In this document: positions 1 to 6,705 of the stretch, one piece after another | Layout: each line of letters begins with the position of its first letter | How positions within the stretch are numbered: position 1 is the first letter of the stretch | Source of the DNA: Clostridiales bacterium | GTDB taxonomy: Bacteria; Bacillota; Clostridia; Oscillospirales; Oscillospiraceae | Assembly (NCBI GenBank): GCA_021199695.1 | Contig: JAJQHP010000024.1 | Span: 1 to 9,210, forward strand | Length of the DNA: 9,210 bases | Reading direction: 5' to 3' | Notes under the pieces: generated by a model | Seen by the model: the letters and a program-made list of their open reading frames with translations, nothing else | Told to the model about the DNA's origin: nothing | Databases searched by the model: none | Translations under genes and position numbers: made by a program

Positions 1-71
1 GCATTGTTTATCATGCAGACGATGAGAGCCGCTAATGCAGAGATCAGGCTGGCCAGAATCGTCTCACTCAT
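1..71 (-). CDS. Small holin-like phage membrane protein, N-terminal part only
   Basis: The reading frame opens with ATG at 71 and runs off the left edge, so only about 23 residues are visible (beginning MSETILASLISALAALIV). They form a short polar start followed by a hydrophobic helix, as in small holin-like or unassigned membrane proteins of clostridial phages, which lie next to endolysin genes. The start codon lies inside the end of the upstream 66-aa gene (8-nt overlap), which suggests translational coupling. A GGGAGG-like ribosome binding site sits about 9 nt upstream. The holin assignment is inference from position and hydrophobicity, because the rest of the protein is not in the window. 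It could equally be another small membrane-anchored phage protein. Confidence 0.55.
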   Translation of the reverse strand, partial: MSETILASLISALAALIVCMINN

Positions 72-264
72 CCGCCTTGCCCTCCCGCTTGGCCTTTGCC
101 GCCTCCTGGGCCTTTTCCTGTGCAATGGCCTGTTGCTCCAGGCCCACCACCTGTAGCCGCGCCACGTCCAGGCAGAGCCGGACATTGGCGGGCGGCAGTT
201 TGCTCTCGTTGATGAGCTTGGTCAGCCTGTCCAGAAATTCGTTGGTCGCTCCGTTGATACCCAT
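64..264 (-). CDS. Small helical phage protein of unknown function (66 aa)
   Basis: A complete 66-residue protein with no membrane segment. Residues 8-20 and 26-60 look helical. The C-terminal third is rich in Ala, Lys, Glu and Gln (EKAQEAAKAKREGK), which fits a short coiled coil or charged tail. Small proteins of this sort, with an 'ESKLPPANVRLCLDVARLQ'-like core, are familiar between tail-fibre and holin genes of clostridial prophages, but I know no function for them. The ATG lies 3 bp after the stop of the 135-aa gene. A GGAGG ribosome binding site overlaps the end of that gene at 8-nt spacing. The 3' end overlaps the holin-like gene by 8 nt. The close packing supports a real gene in a phage operon. 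Confidence 0.7.
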   Translation of the reverse strand: MGINGATNEFLDRLTKLINESKLPPANVRLCLDVARLQVVGLEQQAIAQEKAQEAAKAKREGKADE

Positions 265-267
265 GCT

Positions 268-675
268 TTACGCCTCCACTTCTTTCCACCCGGCAGGGTA
301 AGCCTCCGGGGACCATACGTTGTTGTCGATGGTGGATTCATACACCACGCCGTTATACAGCACCCGGTCTCCCTTCATGTAGGGGTTGGTACTGTCCGGC
401 TGTACCCACTCTCCCACCTCAGAGCCGCCCTGCCCGGGCAGCACCTGGGCAAACAGGCTCGCGGCCGCATCCGGGGTCCAGTCGCTCTGACTGGTGTGAC
501 CCTGCAAGACGGTGTACACCGTCCCGCCGTACTGTACCTTCGCCCCGGCCTCGTAGGCCGTCTCCGCACTCCACGCCGGGAACAGGGTGGGGACCTCCGC
601 CGCCGTCTCGTCGTCCAGGCTCTGGACCGCCGTCTCGATGGCCGCCCGGTACTTCAATGCCTCCGCTCTTGTCAT
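268..675 (-). CDS. Phage protein with two carbohydrate-binding-like (CBM5/12) modules
   Basis: A 135-aa protein. Residues 1-30 form a short helical head. Two similar modules follow: one at about 34-75 (AWSAETAYEAGAKVQYGG, VYTVLQGH, then DWTP) and one at about 89-131 (PYMKGDRVLYNGVVYES, then VWSPEAYPAGW). The pattern of a leading W, 'Y..G..V.Y.G..Y' and a trailing 'W.P' is that of ChtBD3/CBM5/12 sugar-binding folds, found both in chitinases and in phage tail or baseplate accessory proteins. Here it probably helps the virion, or a lytic enzyme, to hold surface glycans; the ligand is unknown. Its start overlaps the stop of the 87-aa gene in an ATGA (4 nt), and GGAGG lies 9 nt upstream. Family assignment is by visible pattern only. 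Confidence 0.75.
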   Translation of the reverse strand: MTRAEALKYRAAIETAVQSLDDETAAEVPTLFPAWSAETAYEAGAKVQYGGTVYTVLQGHTSQSDWTPDAAASLFAQVLPGQGGSEVGEWVQPDSTNPYMKGDRVLYNGVVYESTIDNNVWSPEAYPAGWKEVEA

Positions 676-935
676 GATGTCTCGCCTCCCACAATAATAC
701 TGACTGCCTCCGCGTCAGATATCTCATCCGTCTCCACCTTCGTCCACTGACTGGACAGGTTCGCCTGGGTCAGAATGGAGAACGCCGCCGGGTGGTCCAC
801 CTGCTGCCCGTACAGACAGGTCTCCTCAAAGCTCTCGTCATACGCCTCCGAGATGAGCAACAGCTCCAGCCCCTCGTCCGGGACAATGTGGTCGCCCACA
901 TACAGGGCGGTCCCGTTCTTGTCGTAAAATGCCAT
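672..935 (-). CDS. Hypothetical phage protein (87 aa)
   Basis: A complete 87-residue acidic protein that I do not recognise. It begins MAFYDKNGTALYVGDHI and has no membrane segment, signal peptide or cysteine motif. The N-terminal 20 residues look like a small beta hairpin. The C-terminal part (WTKVETDEISDAEAVSIIV) is strand-rich. Its ribosome binding site AAAGGAGG overlaps the TAA stop of the tail-tip gene, at 6-nt spacing from the ATG. The gene ends in an ATGA overlap with the 135-aa gene. Position between a receptor-binding protein and a glycan-binding protein makes a tail accessory or fibre-assembly role plausible, but that is inference from neighbours. Confidence 0.7.
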   Translation of the reverse strand: MAFYDKNGTALYVGDHIVPDEGLELLLISEAYDESFEETCLYGQQVDHPAAFSILTQANLSSQWTKVETDEISDAEAVSIIVGGETS

Positions 936-947
936 GGTTTCCCTCCT

Positions 948-2849
948 TTAGTAAACGGCCAGCCAGCGGACGGCGGTGGCTGCCGTGTTGGTCCGGGTCA
1001 AATAGACAGTAATTCCGGTGGTGCTTGTTCCATAGGTGGACACGCCGGTAATAACAGTGCCCGGAACAGTCCCGTAAGCGGTTGCGAATGTGTAAGGCGT
1101 GCCGGAGAAGGTTTTGTCAAACGTCACTGCCACCCCCGTAGGCGTGTTGGCTGCAGACGGGGTAATGGAAACATTGCCCCGCTGAATCTGCGGGACGCGA
1201 ATATGGCCTGCGTTGGTACTCTGATAGAAGTCGGCACACGCGTACACCGCGCCCTGAAACCAGAAGGGTGGGAAAGCAGTCACCGAATCGCCGTCCGCCC
1301 TCATCGTAAGAAGATTGATGTCGTTGATCTCGTCGTAAAGGGTCAATGTCCCGCCGATGATCGCGTCCATCGCCGTCATGTTCCCCTCTTCGTCTACAGA
1401 GAAATTATCCCCGATGGAGATAGTGCCGCCGGTGATGCTCCCCCCCTGGATGGTCACGCCGGAGATGGTCCCCGTGGCGGTGATGTCCTGGGCGAACAGG
1501 TCGGTGACGTTGATGCGGTCGGCGGTCACAGAATTTGCCACCAGCACCGAGCCGTCGATGGCAGTCTGGTACTGCTCCTCCGTCAGTTGCTCAGCGGTCA
1601 GGCCGCTGGACGTGGCGTTGATCTCGTAGATCAGGCCGTCCGCCCCGGTGAGGATCAGCTTGTCCGCCGTCAGGGTGTTTGCCTGGATCACGTCGCCAAT
1701 AATGGTCACACCGGTCAGGTACTTGGTGGCGTTGATCTCCACGCCGGAGAGGGTGTCTGTGAGGATGCCGCCCCGGACCAGCAGCTCCTGGAGATAGGCC
1801 TTGTCCGCAAACAGGCTCTTGAAGCTGGCCATATCCGCCGTGTACCGCTCCAGGGCAGTGGTGGCAGGGCCCTTGTAGCTGGCGGAGCTGTCCGTCTCCG
1901 CGCTGCCATAGGCGGTGAGCTTCGTCTGAAAGCCCCCGTCATAGGTGTGCTCCACATTCATGACCGGGAAGGTGTAACTCTCCCCGGCCAGGTCGGTGAC
2001 GGTGACGATGTCTCCCGGCTCCAGCCGCAGATCGGCCATGGCCGTCACCTCCCCCGGCCGGTAGGTGAAGCCCTCCAGCCCGGCCCACACAGCCTCCAGC
2101 GCCTCCTCCGTCATATAGGGGTCGGTGAGGGAGATGCCGCTGCCTCCCGTTCCGGCAGAGATCTGCTCATCCTCCCCGGACCCCGTGACCACCGTCAGAC
2201 CGGAGAGGACATAGTCATAGTCCTTCCGGGTGAAGCCGCCGCTGTAGTAATCCTCCGGTCCGATGGCCGCCTCCGCTAGAGAGAACCACCGGAGCGCCAT
2301 CGTCCCCTCCCGGTCAAACAGGGCGTTGCATCCCACCAGGGCTGCCATATACCCCGCCATCTCCCGGCAGGTGTACCCGGAGGACACCCCGCTGACCGCC
2401 GCGTCCGTCAGCCCGGACACGTCCCCCAGCGTCACCCCCGCCTGGTCGCAGATATCCGCCAGCACCTCCAGGGCGGTGGCAGGCGCCGGGTCAGACGGAT
2501 AGTAGCCCGCCTCCATGGCCCAGATCATGGCATCGGATGCCGTGACCTTCACCGTGCCTTCTCCCGTCTCCGGGGTCTCGAAGCGGAACCGGCCCAGGCT
2601 GAGCCACGCGCCCCCGATCTCCACCTCCGGGGTGACATACGCCCCCTCCAGGGCCGGCAGCCCGTCTCCTGCGAGAGACACCGTCAGGTAAGCCGCCACC
2701 GTGCTCCCCAGGCTGGGTCCGGAGGTGTCGGAGCTGCACCCGGCAGTCAGCGTGAGCTGGGTGATCTCCTCCACCAGACATCTGCCGCTGTCCAGCCGCA
2801 GCCGGAGCGGGACCCGTCCCTGGCCCTCATACGCAAATTCTGAAAGCAA
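948..2849 (-). CDS. Phage tail-tip protein fused to a receptor-binding fibre
   Basis: A 633-aa protein counted from TTG 2849. Residues 1 to about 318 resemble the tail hub/Tal (gp27 or Gp37-like) domain of siphophages: strand-rich, with 'SLGRFRFETPE', 'VKVTASDAMIWA', a helical block at 124-138, 'YTCREMAGYMAALVG' and 'LRLEPGDIVTVTD'. Residues 330-365 look like a helical linker. Residues 365-505 are a fibre shaft of short strand repeats (ANTLTADKLIL, VANSVTADRINVTDLFAQ, GGSITGGTISIG). Residues 555-633 form a C-terminal receptor-binding module of the H-type-lectin/gp53-like kind (ITPSAANTPTGVAVTF, FSGTP, ending WLAVY). It would cap the tail and bind the host surface. TTG is chosen because AAAGGAGG lies 8 nt upstream. 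The frame stays open to 3044, but that crosses two terminators, and ATG 2924 has no ribosome binding site. The exact family was not checked by search. Confidence 0.85.
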   Translation of the reverse strand: MLSEFAYEGQGRVPLRLRLDSGRCLVEEITQLTLTAGCSSDTSGPSLGSTVAAYLTVSLAGDGLPALEGAYVTPEVEIGGAWLSLGRFRFETPETGEGTVKVTASDAMIWAMEAGYYPSDPAPATALEVLADICDQAGVTLGDVSGLTDAAVSGVSSGYTCREMAGYMAALVGCNALFDREGTMALRWFSLAEAAIGPEDYYSGGFTRKDYDYVLSGLTVVTGSGEDEQISAGTGGSGISLTDPYMTEEALEAVWAGLEGFTYRPGEVTAMADLRLEPGDIVTVTDLAGESYTFPVMNVEHTYDGGFQTKLTAYGSAETDSSASYKGPATTALERYTADMASFKSLFADKAYLQELLVRGGILTDTLSGVEINATKYLTGVTIIGDVIQANTLTADKLILTGADGLIYEINATSSGLTAEQLTEEQYQTAIDGSVLVANSVTADRINVTDLFAQDITATGTISGVTIQGGSITGGTISIGDNFSVDEEGNMTAMDAIIGGTLTLYDEINDINLLTMRADGDSVTAFPPFWFQGAVYACADFYQSTNAGHIRVPQIQRGNVSITPSAANTPTGVAVTFDKTFSGTPYTFATAYGTVPGTVITGVSTYGTSTTGITVYLTRTNTAATAVRWLAVY

Positions 2850-2857
2850 TTCGCCTC

Positions 2858-2865
2858 CCTCCTTT
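2858..2865 (-). promoter_or_regulatory. Ribosome binding site that fixes the TTG start of the tail-tip gene
   Basis: On the minus strand this reads AAAGGAGG, a near-perfect anti-16S match, 8 nt before TTG at 2849-2847. No such site precedes the other in-frame start codons at 2924 or 3044. This is the main reason for the shorter protein. Confidence 0.75.
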
Positions 2866-2872
2866 CCCCTGT

Positions 2873-2901
2873 ATTGTAGCGGAATGTCCGTTCCTTCGAA
2901 A
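2873..2901 (-). promoter_or_regulatory. Candidate sigma-A promoter of the phage cassette
   Basis: On the minus strand TACAAT (2878-2873) is a good -10 box, with a weak -35 TTTCGA (2901-2896) at 17-bp spacing. Transcription would begin near 2866 and leave a leader of about 16 nt carrying the ribosome binding site. The promoter lies just behind two terminators, where the cassette would otherwise have no visible transcription source. The spacer contains a GGAA..TTCC dyad (see findings). The weak -35 keeps confidence low. Confidence 0.4.
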
Positions 2902-2935
2902 TGCAACAAACCGAATTTGTCCATCGGAAAGGCGC

Positions 2936-2974
2936 AAAAATACCGCAAAGCTGCGTTTATGCGCAACTTTGCGG
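2936..2974 (-). terminator. Second intrinsic terminator, downstream of typA
   Basis: A 13-bp stem (arms 2943-2955 and 2962-2974) with a 6-nt loop, followed on the minus strand by TATTTTT (2942-2936). The only imperfect pair (2951/2966) is a G-U wobble in minus-strand RNA but a C-A mismatch in plus-strand RNA, so the hairpin is better suited to minus-strand transcription. It lies 25 nt beyond the first typA terminator. Confidence 0.65.
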
Positions 2975-2998
2975 CAACTGGTGAGCAGGGCGGGACGG

Positions 2999-3036
2999 AA
3001 AAAGGCCCTCTGTGGATTCGTCTCACAGAGGGCCTT
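2999..3036 (-). terminator. Intrinsic terminator of typA
   Basis: Perfect inverted repeat AAGGCCCTCTGTG / CACAGAGGGCCTT (3002-3014 and 3024-3036) with a 9-nt loop, followed on the minus strand by further T residues (TTTTT in all, 3003-2999). It lies 11 bp after the typA stop codon. Any minus-strand gene to its left needs its own promoter or read-through. Confidence 0.92.
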
Positions 3037-3047
3037 GCAGCCACATA

Positions 3048-4877
3048 TTACTTTTTATGTCCCTTGAGGGCCTTCATCCGCAGCTCGTGATTCAAAATCC
3101 GCTTGCGCAGACGGAGGTTGTGGGGGGTGACCTCCAGCAGCTCGTCGTCGGCCAGAAACTCCAGGCACTGCTCCAGGCTCATCTGCCGGGGCGGGATGAG
3201 GCGCAGGGCCTCGTCGGAACCGGCGGCCCGCATATTGGTCAGCTGCTTTTTCTTGCAGACGTTGACCGTGATGTCCTCCAGCTTGGGGTTGACCCCGACC
3301 ACCATGCCCTCGTAGACCGGGGTACCGGCCCCGATGAACAGAGCCCCCCGCTCCTGGGCGTTAAACAGGCCGTAGGCCACTGCCTCTCCCGTCTCATAGG
3401 CGATAAGGGAGCCGGTGTTCCGGCGTTGAAGCTCTCCCTTATAGGGGGCGTAGGAGTCAAACACGGAGGTCATAATGCCCTCGCCCTTGGTGGCGGTCAA
3501 AAACTCGTTCCGATAGCCGAACAGGCCCCGGGAGGGGATAAGGAATTCCACCTTCATCCGGTTGCCCACCGGGTTCATGTCCACCATCTCGCCTTTGCGC
3601 AGACCCAGAGCCTCGATGACGCCGCCCACATAGTCTGCCGGAACGTCCAGCACCAGCCGCTCGATGGGCTCGCATTTCACCCCGTCGATCTCCCGATAGA
3701 GCACCCGGGGAGGAGACACCTGGAACTCGTATCCCTCCCGGCGCATGGTCTCGATGAGGATAGACAGGTGCATCTCTCCCCGCCCGGCCACGTTAAAGGA
3801 GTCAGTGGCGTCCTCCACCTCGGAGACCTTCAGAGAGACATCCTTCAGCGTCTCCCGGAACAGCCGGTCCCGGATCTGCCGAGAGGTGACGAATTTGCCG
3901 TCCCGACCGGCATAGGGGGAGTCGTTGACGGAGAAGGTCATCTCCATGGTGGGGGCGGAGATCTTCACAAAGCTCAACGGCTCCACCGCCTCCGGAGAGC
4001 AGATGGTGTCCCCGATGGTGATGTCCCCGATGCCGGAGAGGGCCACGATATTCCCCGCCTCGGCGGACTCCGCCGGAACGCGGGACAGGCCGTCAAACTG
4101 GAACAGGGCGGTGGCCTTCACCTTTTTGGAGACCTTGTCTGGGTCGTGGTAGTTGCAGACCACGATCTCCTGGTTCTGATGGATAACGCCCCGCTCGATG
4201 CGGCCGATGGCGATGCGGCCCACGAACTCGTTGTAGTCGATGGAGGAGACCAACATCTGGAAGGGGGCGTCCAGCTCCACCTCCGGGGCGGGGATATACT
4301 CCAGGATGGTGTCAAAGAGGGGTTTCAGGTCGGTGCCGGGGACCTCCGGGGAATAGGAGGCGGTGCCGGAGCGGGCGGAGCAGAACAGCATAGGGGAGTC
4401 CAGCTGTTCGTCGGTGGCGTCCAGGTCCATCAGCAGCTCCAGCACCTCGTCAATGACCTCATGCACCCGCTGGTCGGGGCGGTCGATCTTGTTGACCACT
4501 ACAATGACCCGATGGCCCAGCTCCAGGGCGCGGGAGAGGACGAAGCGGGTCTGGGGCATGGGGCCCTCGGCGGCGTCCACCAGGAGGATGACGCCGTTGA
4601 CCATTTTCAGCACCCGCTCCACCTCGCCGCCGAAGTCGGCGTGGCCCGGGGTGTCCACGATGTTGATCTTGGTGTCTCCGTAGGTGACGGCGGTGTTCTT
4701 GGCCAGTATGGTAATGCCCCGCTCCCGCTCCAGGTCGCCGGAGTCCATGACCCGCTCCACGACCTCCTGGTTTTCCCGGTAAACGCCGCTCTGCTGGAGC
4801 ATGGCGTCCACCAGGGTGGTCTTTCCGTGGTCAACGTGGGCAATGATTGCAACATTTCTCAGCTTGGTCTGCTGCAT
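3048..4877 (-). CDS. typA: Translational GTPase TypA/BipA
   Basis: A complete 609-aa protein, normal for TypA/BipA (about 607-615 aa). TypA is an EF-G-like GTPase that binds 70S ribosomes and helps ribosome assembly and growth under stress or cold. All G motifs are visible: AHVDHGKT (13-20), RGITI (53-57), DTPGH (75-79), NKID (129-132) and SARSG (167-171, G5). The switch region '[20 protein letters not shown]' is diagnostic for the family. Domain II begins near residue 200 ([23 protein letters not shown]). EF-G-like domains III and V follow, then the TypA-specific C-terminal domain with '[20 protein letters not shown]' and '[16 protein letters not shown]'. ATG 4877 has AAGGAGGAG 7 nt upstream and a clear promoter. 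The gene is monocistronic by the look of its promoter and terminator. No key residue is missing. Confidence 0.98.
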   Translation of the reverse strand: MQQTKLRNVAIIAHVDHGKTTLVDAMLQQSGVYRENQEVVERVMDSGDLERERGITILAKNTAVTYGDTKINIVDTPGHADFGGEVERVLKMVNGVILLVDAAEGPMPQTRFVLSRALELGHRVIVVVNKIDRPDQRVHEVIDEVLELLMDLDATDEQLDSPMLFCSARSGTASYSPEVPGTDLKPLFDTILEYIPAPEVELDAPFQMLVSSIDYNEFVGRIAIGRIERGVIHQNQEIVVCNYHDPDKVSKKVKATALFQFDGLSRVPAESAEAGNIVALSGIGDITIGDTICSPEAVEPLSFVKISAPTMEMTFSVNDSPYAGRDGKFVTSRQIRDRLFRETLKDVSLKVSEVEDATDSFNVAGRGEMHLSILIETMRREGYEFQVSPPRVLYREIDGVKCEPIERLVLDVPADYVGGVIEALGLRKGEMVDMNPVGNRMKVEFLIPSRGLFGYRNEFLTATKGEGIMTSVFDSYAPYKGELQRRNTGSLIAYETGEAVAYGLFNAQERGALFIGAGTPVYEGMVVGVNPKLEDITVNVCKKKQLTNMRAAGSDEALRLIPPRQMSLEQCLEFLADDELLEVTPHNLRLRKRILNHELRMKALKGHKK

Positions 4878-4884
4878 GAGGATA

Positions 4885-4893
4885 CTCCTCCTT
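4885..4893 (-). promoter_or_regulatory. Ribosome binding site of typA
   Basis: On the minus strand AAGGAGGAG, separated by 7 nt from ATG 4877-4875. It confirms the chosen start. Confidence 0.85.
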
Positions 4894-4929
4894 CAAAGTC
4901 AGTGAATACGCATAACAACACACCTAGCT

Positions 4930-4957
4930 ATTATAGCCGTATTCCCCAAAAAAGCAA
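4930..4957 (-). promoter_or_regulatory. Sigma-A promoter of typA
   Basis: On the minus strand TTGCTT (4957-4952), a 16-bp spacer and a perfect TATAAT (4935-4930). The predicted start near 4923 gives a leader of about 45 nt before the typA ATG. A 7-bp-arm dyad lies directly upstream of the -35 box. Confidence 0.8.
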
Positions 4958-4961
4958 CCTG

Positions 4962-4983
4962 TTTTGCCCGAAAATCGGCAAAA
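4962..4983. repeat. Dyad upstream of the typA -35 box
   Basis: TTTTGCC (4962-4968) and GGCAAAA (4977-4983) are perfect inverted arms around an 8-nt centre (CGAAAATC). The dyad ends 4 bp from the -35 hexamer, a place where an activator or repressor could bind. The AT-rich arms could also just be part of an UP-like region. No known regulator consensus is recognised. Confidence 0.45.
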
Positions 4984-5109
4984 TTGGCAGTTTGAGGGAA
5001 ACAGGCACAGTGCAGCTCGCCGTTTTTTGACGATTTGACACCGTGCGGTTCTGAAACGTCATCCCGCCATTCCGGAAAAGCAGCGGTCAGTATTGAAACC
5101 ACCTCCCAT

Positions 5110-5206
5110 CCCCATGACCGCCGCAAAGTGGTCATAGGGGATGAGTGGCGGCCACTCTCATGGGTATATGCAGGAGAACCCGGCGGCTCTCTCCTGACGC
5201 CGTCAG
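5110..5206. repeat. Cluster of four hairpins behind the 481-aa gene
   Basis: Four inverted repeats sit in 97 bp. CCCCATGACC/GGTCATAGGGG (5110-5119, 5130-5140) has one bulged base. GAGTGG/CCACTC (5143-5148, 5152-5157) has a 3-nt loop. CAGGAGA/TCTCCTG (5171-5177, 5190-5196) has a 12-nt loop. CTGAC/GTCAG (5194-5198, 5202-5206) has a 3-nt loop and overlaps the stop codon of the 481-aa gene. None is followed by a T tract on either strand, so they are not standard intrinsic terminators. They may protect the mRNA 3' end or belong to a structured RNA. Apart from this and the typA promoter region, the stretch 4878-5202 shows no gene. Confidence 0.5.
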
Positions 5207-6648
5207 CTAAGCAAATCTATGTCCGAAAACGCATCCAGGAAAAATGTAGACGCGGTTTCAGTCGGATGCACCCGGCTTTCATCCCGGGCAGCCCTTCTGA
5301 TCTCGGTATACTGATACGTATACTCAGACAGAAAGATTCCATCTACTGTTTTGGTAGCCGTCACCGCGTATCCATCCGAAGTGTCGGCATATACATATTG
5401 GTATGTATGGCTCTCTGTATAACCGCCCGTGTAATTTTCATAGTCTGTTCTCGTCTGCAGCCTTCCGCTGTCATCATAGGTATACTCTTTCCACTGTTCT
5501 ATCGTCTCATCTCCCGTATAGTATGTCTCTTTTATCCGATTCCCTGCCGAATCGTATTCATAAACATATGTTCTTGTTAAATATGATGTTCCGCTGCTGA
5601 AAAGGTCCGTCGTATCTGTCAGCATATTTCCGTTTGAATCGTAGGTGTATTTCGTTTCACTTGAGAGCTCCCCATCCTTATACACCGTCTTTGTCACCAG
5701 ATTACCGCTGTCATCGTAATCGTAAATATCCTCATCTAAAATGGACGGGTCTGCCCGATCGCCATAATAATAGATATATTTTAAAATCCGCCACCCCGAG
5801 TCGTAGGTTGTCTCCCCGATACCATTGATCTGATTGCCGTCTGAATCAAACTGAGTCCACGTGGCGGTGTAACTTCCGTCAGTGTTGTGGACAACGCTGA
5901 TGGTAAGCCCGCCGCCGTCCTCTGTTTGAAACGCATCCTCCTGCGGGTATCCATTTTCGTCATAGGTGCATTCATAAGTACAGTAACCCAGGTAATCCGG
6001 AATATAGACAGCTGCGGAAACCAGATTTCCGTCGTCGTCATATTCACATGTGACATATCCGGTAATATCGCCGTTGCTGTCATAGGCGGTGTACATTACG
6101 CCATTTCCATCATCATCGTAGGTTATGGCAACCTCCGTATAGGAGCTTCCGTCCTCCGAATTGACTTCTATTGCAGAGAGCACATATACCGTCTCATATC
6201 CGTCCTCGCTGTCGGCCGTTTCATCGCTCCCGGCAGATGCTCCCTCCGGCTCTGAGCCGACCGTCTCCTGTTCTTCAGTCTCTCCTGTAGCCGCCTCTTC
6301 CGTTTCCGCGCTGTCCGCTTCTTCTGCGTTTTCCGCAGCGCCATCTGTGACGGTGCTGTGCCCGCTCTCCCCCGCATCGTCCGCTTCGCTCCCGTTCCAC
6401 AGGAGCGCCGCTCCAATTCCGCAGATTGCCAGCAAGAGCGCGAGCCCTGCTATCAACAGGAGGCCGCCTCTCCCCTTGCGCTCTCTGGGTGCAGGTACAT
6501 CTGCCGCTCTTCTGTTTCCGGAGAGGTCTCCTTTCAATCTGCTTTGCGGCTCTTTGCCTGGCTGCGCCACGCTTTCCATGGGGCAGCCGCACTTACTGCA
6601 AAACTTGCTGCCCTCTGGCATTTCATTCCCACAGTTGCTGCAATACAT
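5203..6648 (-). CDS. Zinc-ribbon membrane protein with YD/RHS-like outer domain
   Basis: A 481-aa protein with clear layers. A zinc ribbon comes first (C3xxC6, C17xxC20, 'MYCSNCGNEMPEGSKFCSKCG'-like). A basic stretch (RERKGR, 55-60) and one transmembrane helix (61-84) follow. Residues 88-150 are a low-complexity linker rich in Glu, Asp, Ala, Thr and Ser. From about 176 to 398 there are some ten YD-type units (ITYDDDGN, TAYDSNGD, CEYDDDGN, YTYDSNGN, YEYDSAGNR, YTYDDSGR). The basic side before the helix predicts the ribbon in the cytoplasm and the YD region outside. YD repeats are known from RHS and wall-associated proteins; no toxin tip or peptidase is visible. Function unknown. ATG 6648 has GAGGAGG 7 nt upstream. 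Base composition in the YD part is markedly lower in GC than typA. It follows the 783-aa gene by 152 bp, with no terminator seen between. Confidence 0.85.
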   Translation of the reverse strand: MYCSNCGNEMPEGSKFCSKCGCPMESVAQPGKEPQSRLKGDLSGNRRAADVPAPRERKGRGGLLLIAGLALLLAICGIGAALLWNGSEADDAGESGHSTVTDGAAENAEEADSAETEEAATGETEEQETVGSEPEGASAGSDETADSEDGYETVYVLSAIEVNSEDGSSYTEVAITYDDDGNGVMYTAYDSNGDITGYVTCEYDDDGNLVSAAVYIPDYLGYCTYECTYDENGYPQEDAFQTEDGGGLTISVVHNTDGSYTATWTQFDSDGNQINGIGETTYDSGWRILKYIYYYGDRADPSILDEDIYDYDDSGNLVTKTVYKDGELSSETKYTYDSNGNMLTDTTDLFSSGTSYLTRTYVYEYDSAGNRIKETYYTGDETIEQWKEYTYDDSGRLQTRTDYENYTGGYTESHTYQYVYADTSDGYAVTATKTVDGIFLSEYTYQYTEIRRAARDESRVHPTETASTFFLDAFSDIDLLS

Positions 6649-6705
6649 GGGTAATCCTCCTCATCGTCTCCTCTTTCCATGTTTTCCTTCCCCGTCACAA
6701 CAGGA

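Noticed and set aside
948..1400. Possible diversity-generating retroelement target in the receptor-binding tip
   Set aside because: No template repeat, no reverse transcriptase and no C-type-lectin variable-repeat pattern are visible in the window.
792..2279. A 495-codon open frame on the plus strand opposite the tail-tip gene
   Set aside because: Antisense shadow in GC-rich DNA. Low-complexity Gly/Val/Arg-rich product, no family features, and the minus-strand gene is well supported.
3012..5030. A 672-codon open frame on the plus strand opposite typA
   Set aside because: It is the mirror of a certain, fully conserved GTPase. Its His/Gly/Val-rich product matches no known protein and it has no supporting ribosome binding site.
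4899..5135. A 78-codon minus-strand frame upstream of typA
   Set aside because: It runs through the typA promoter and the hairpin cluster, lacks a clear ribosome binding site and resembles no protein.
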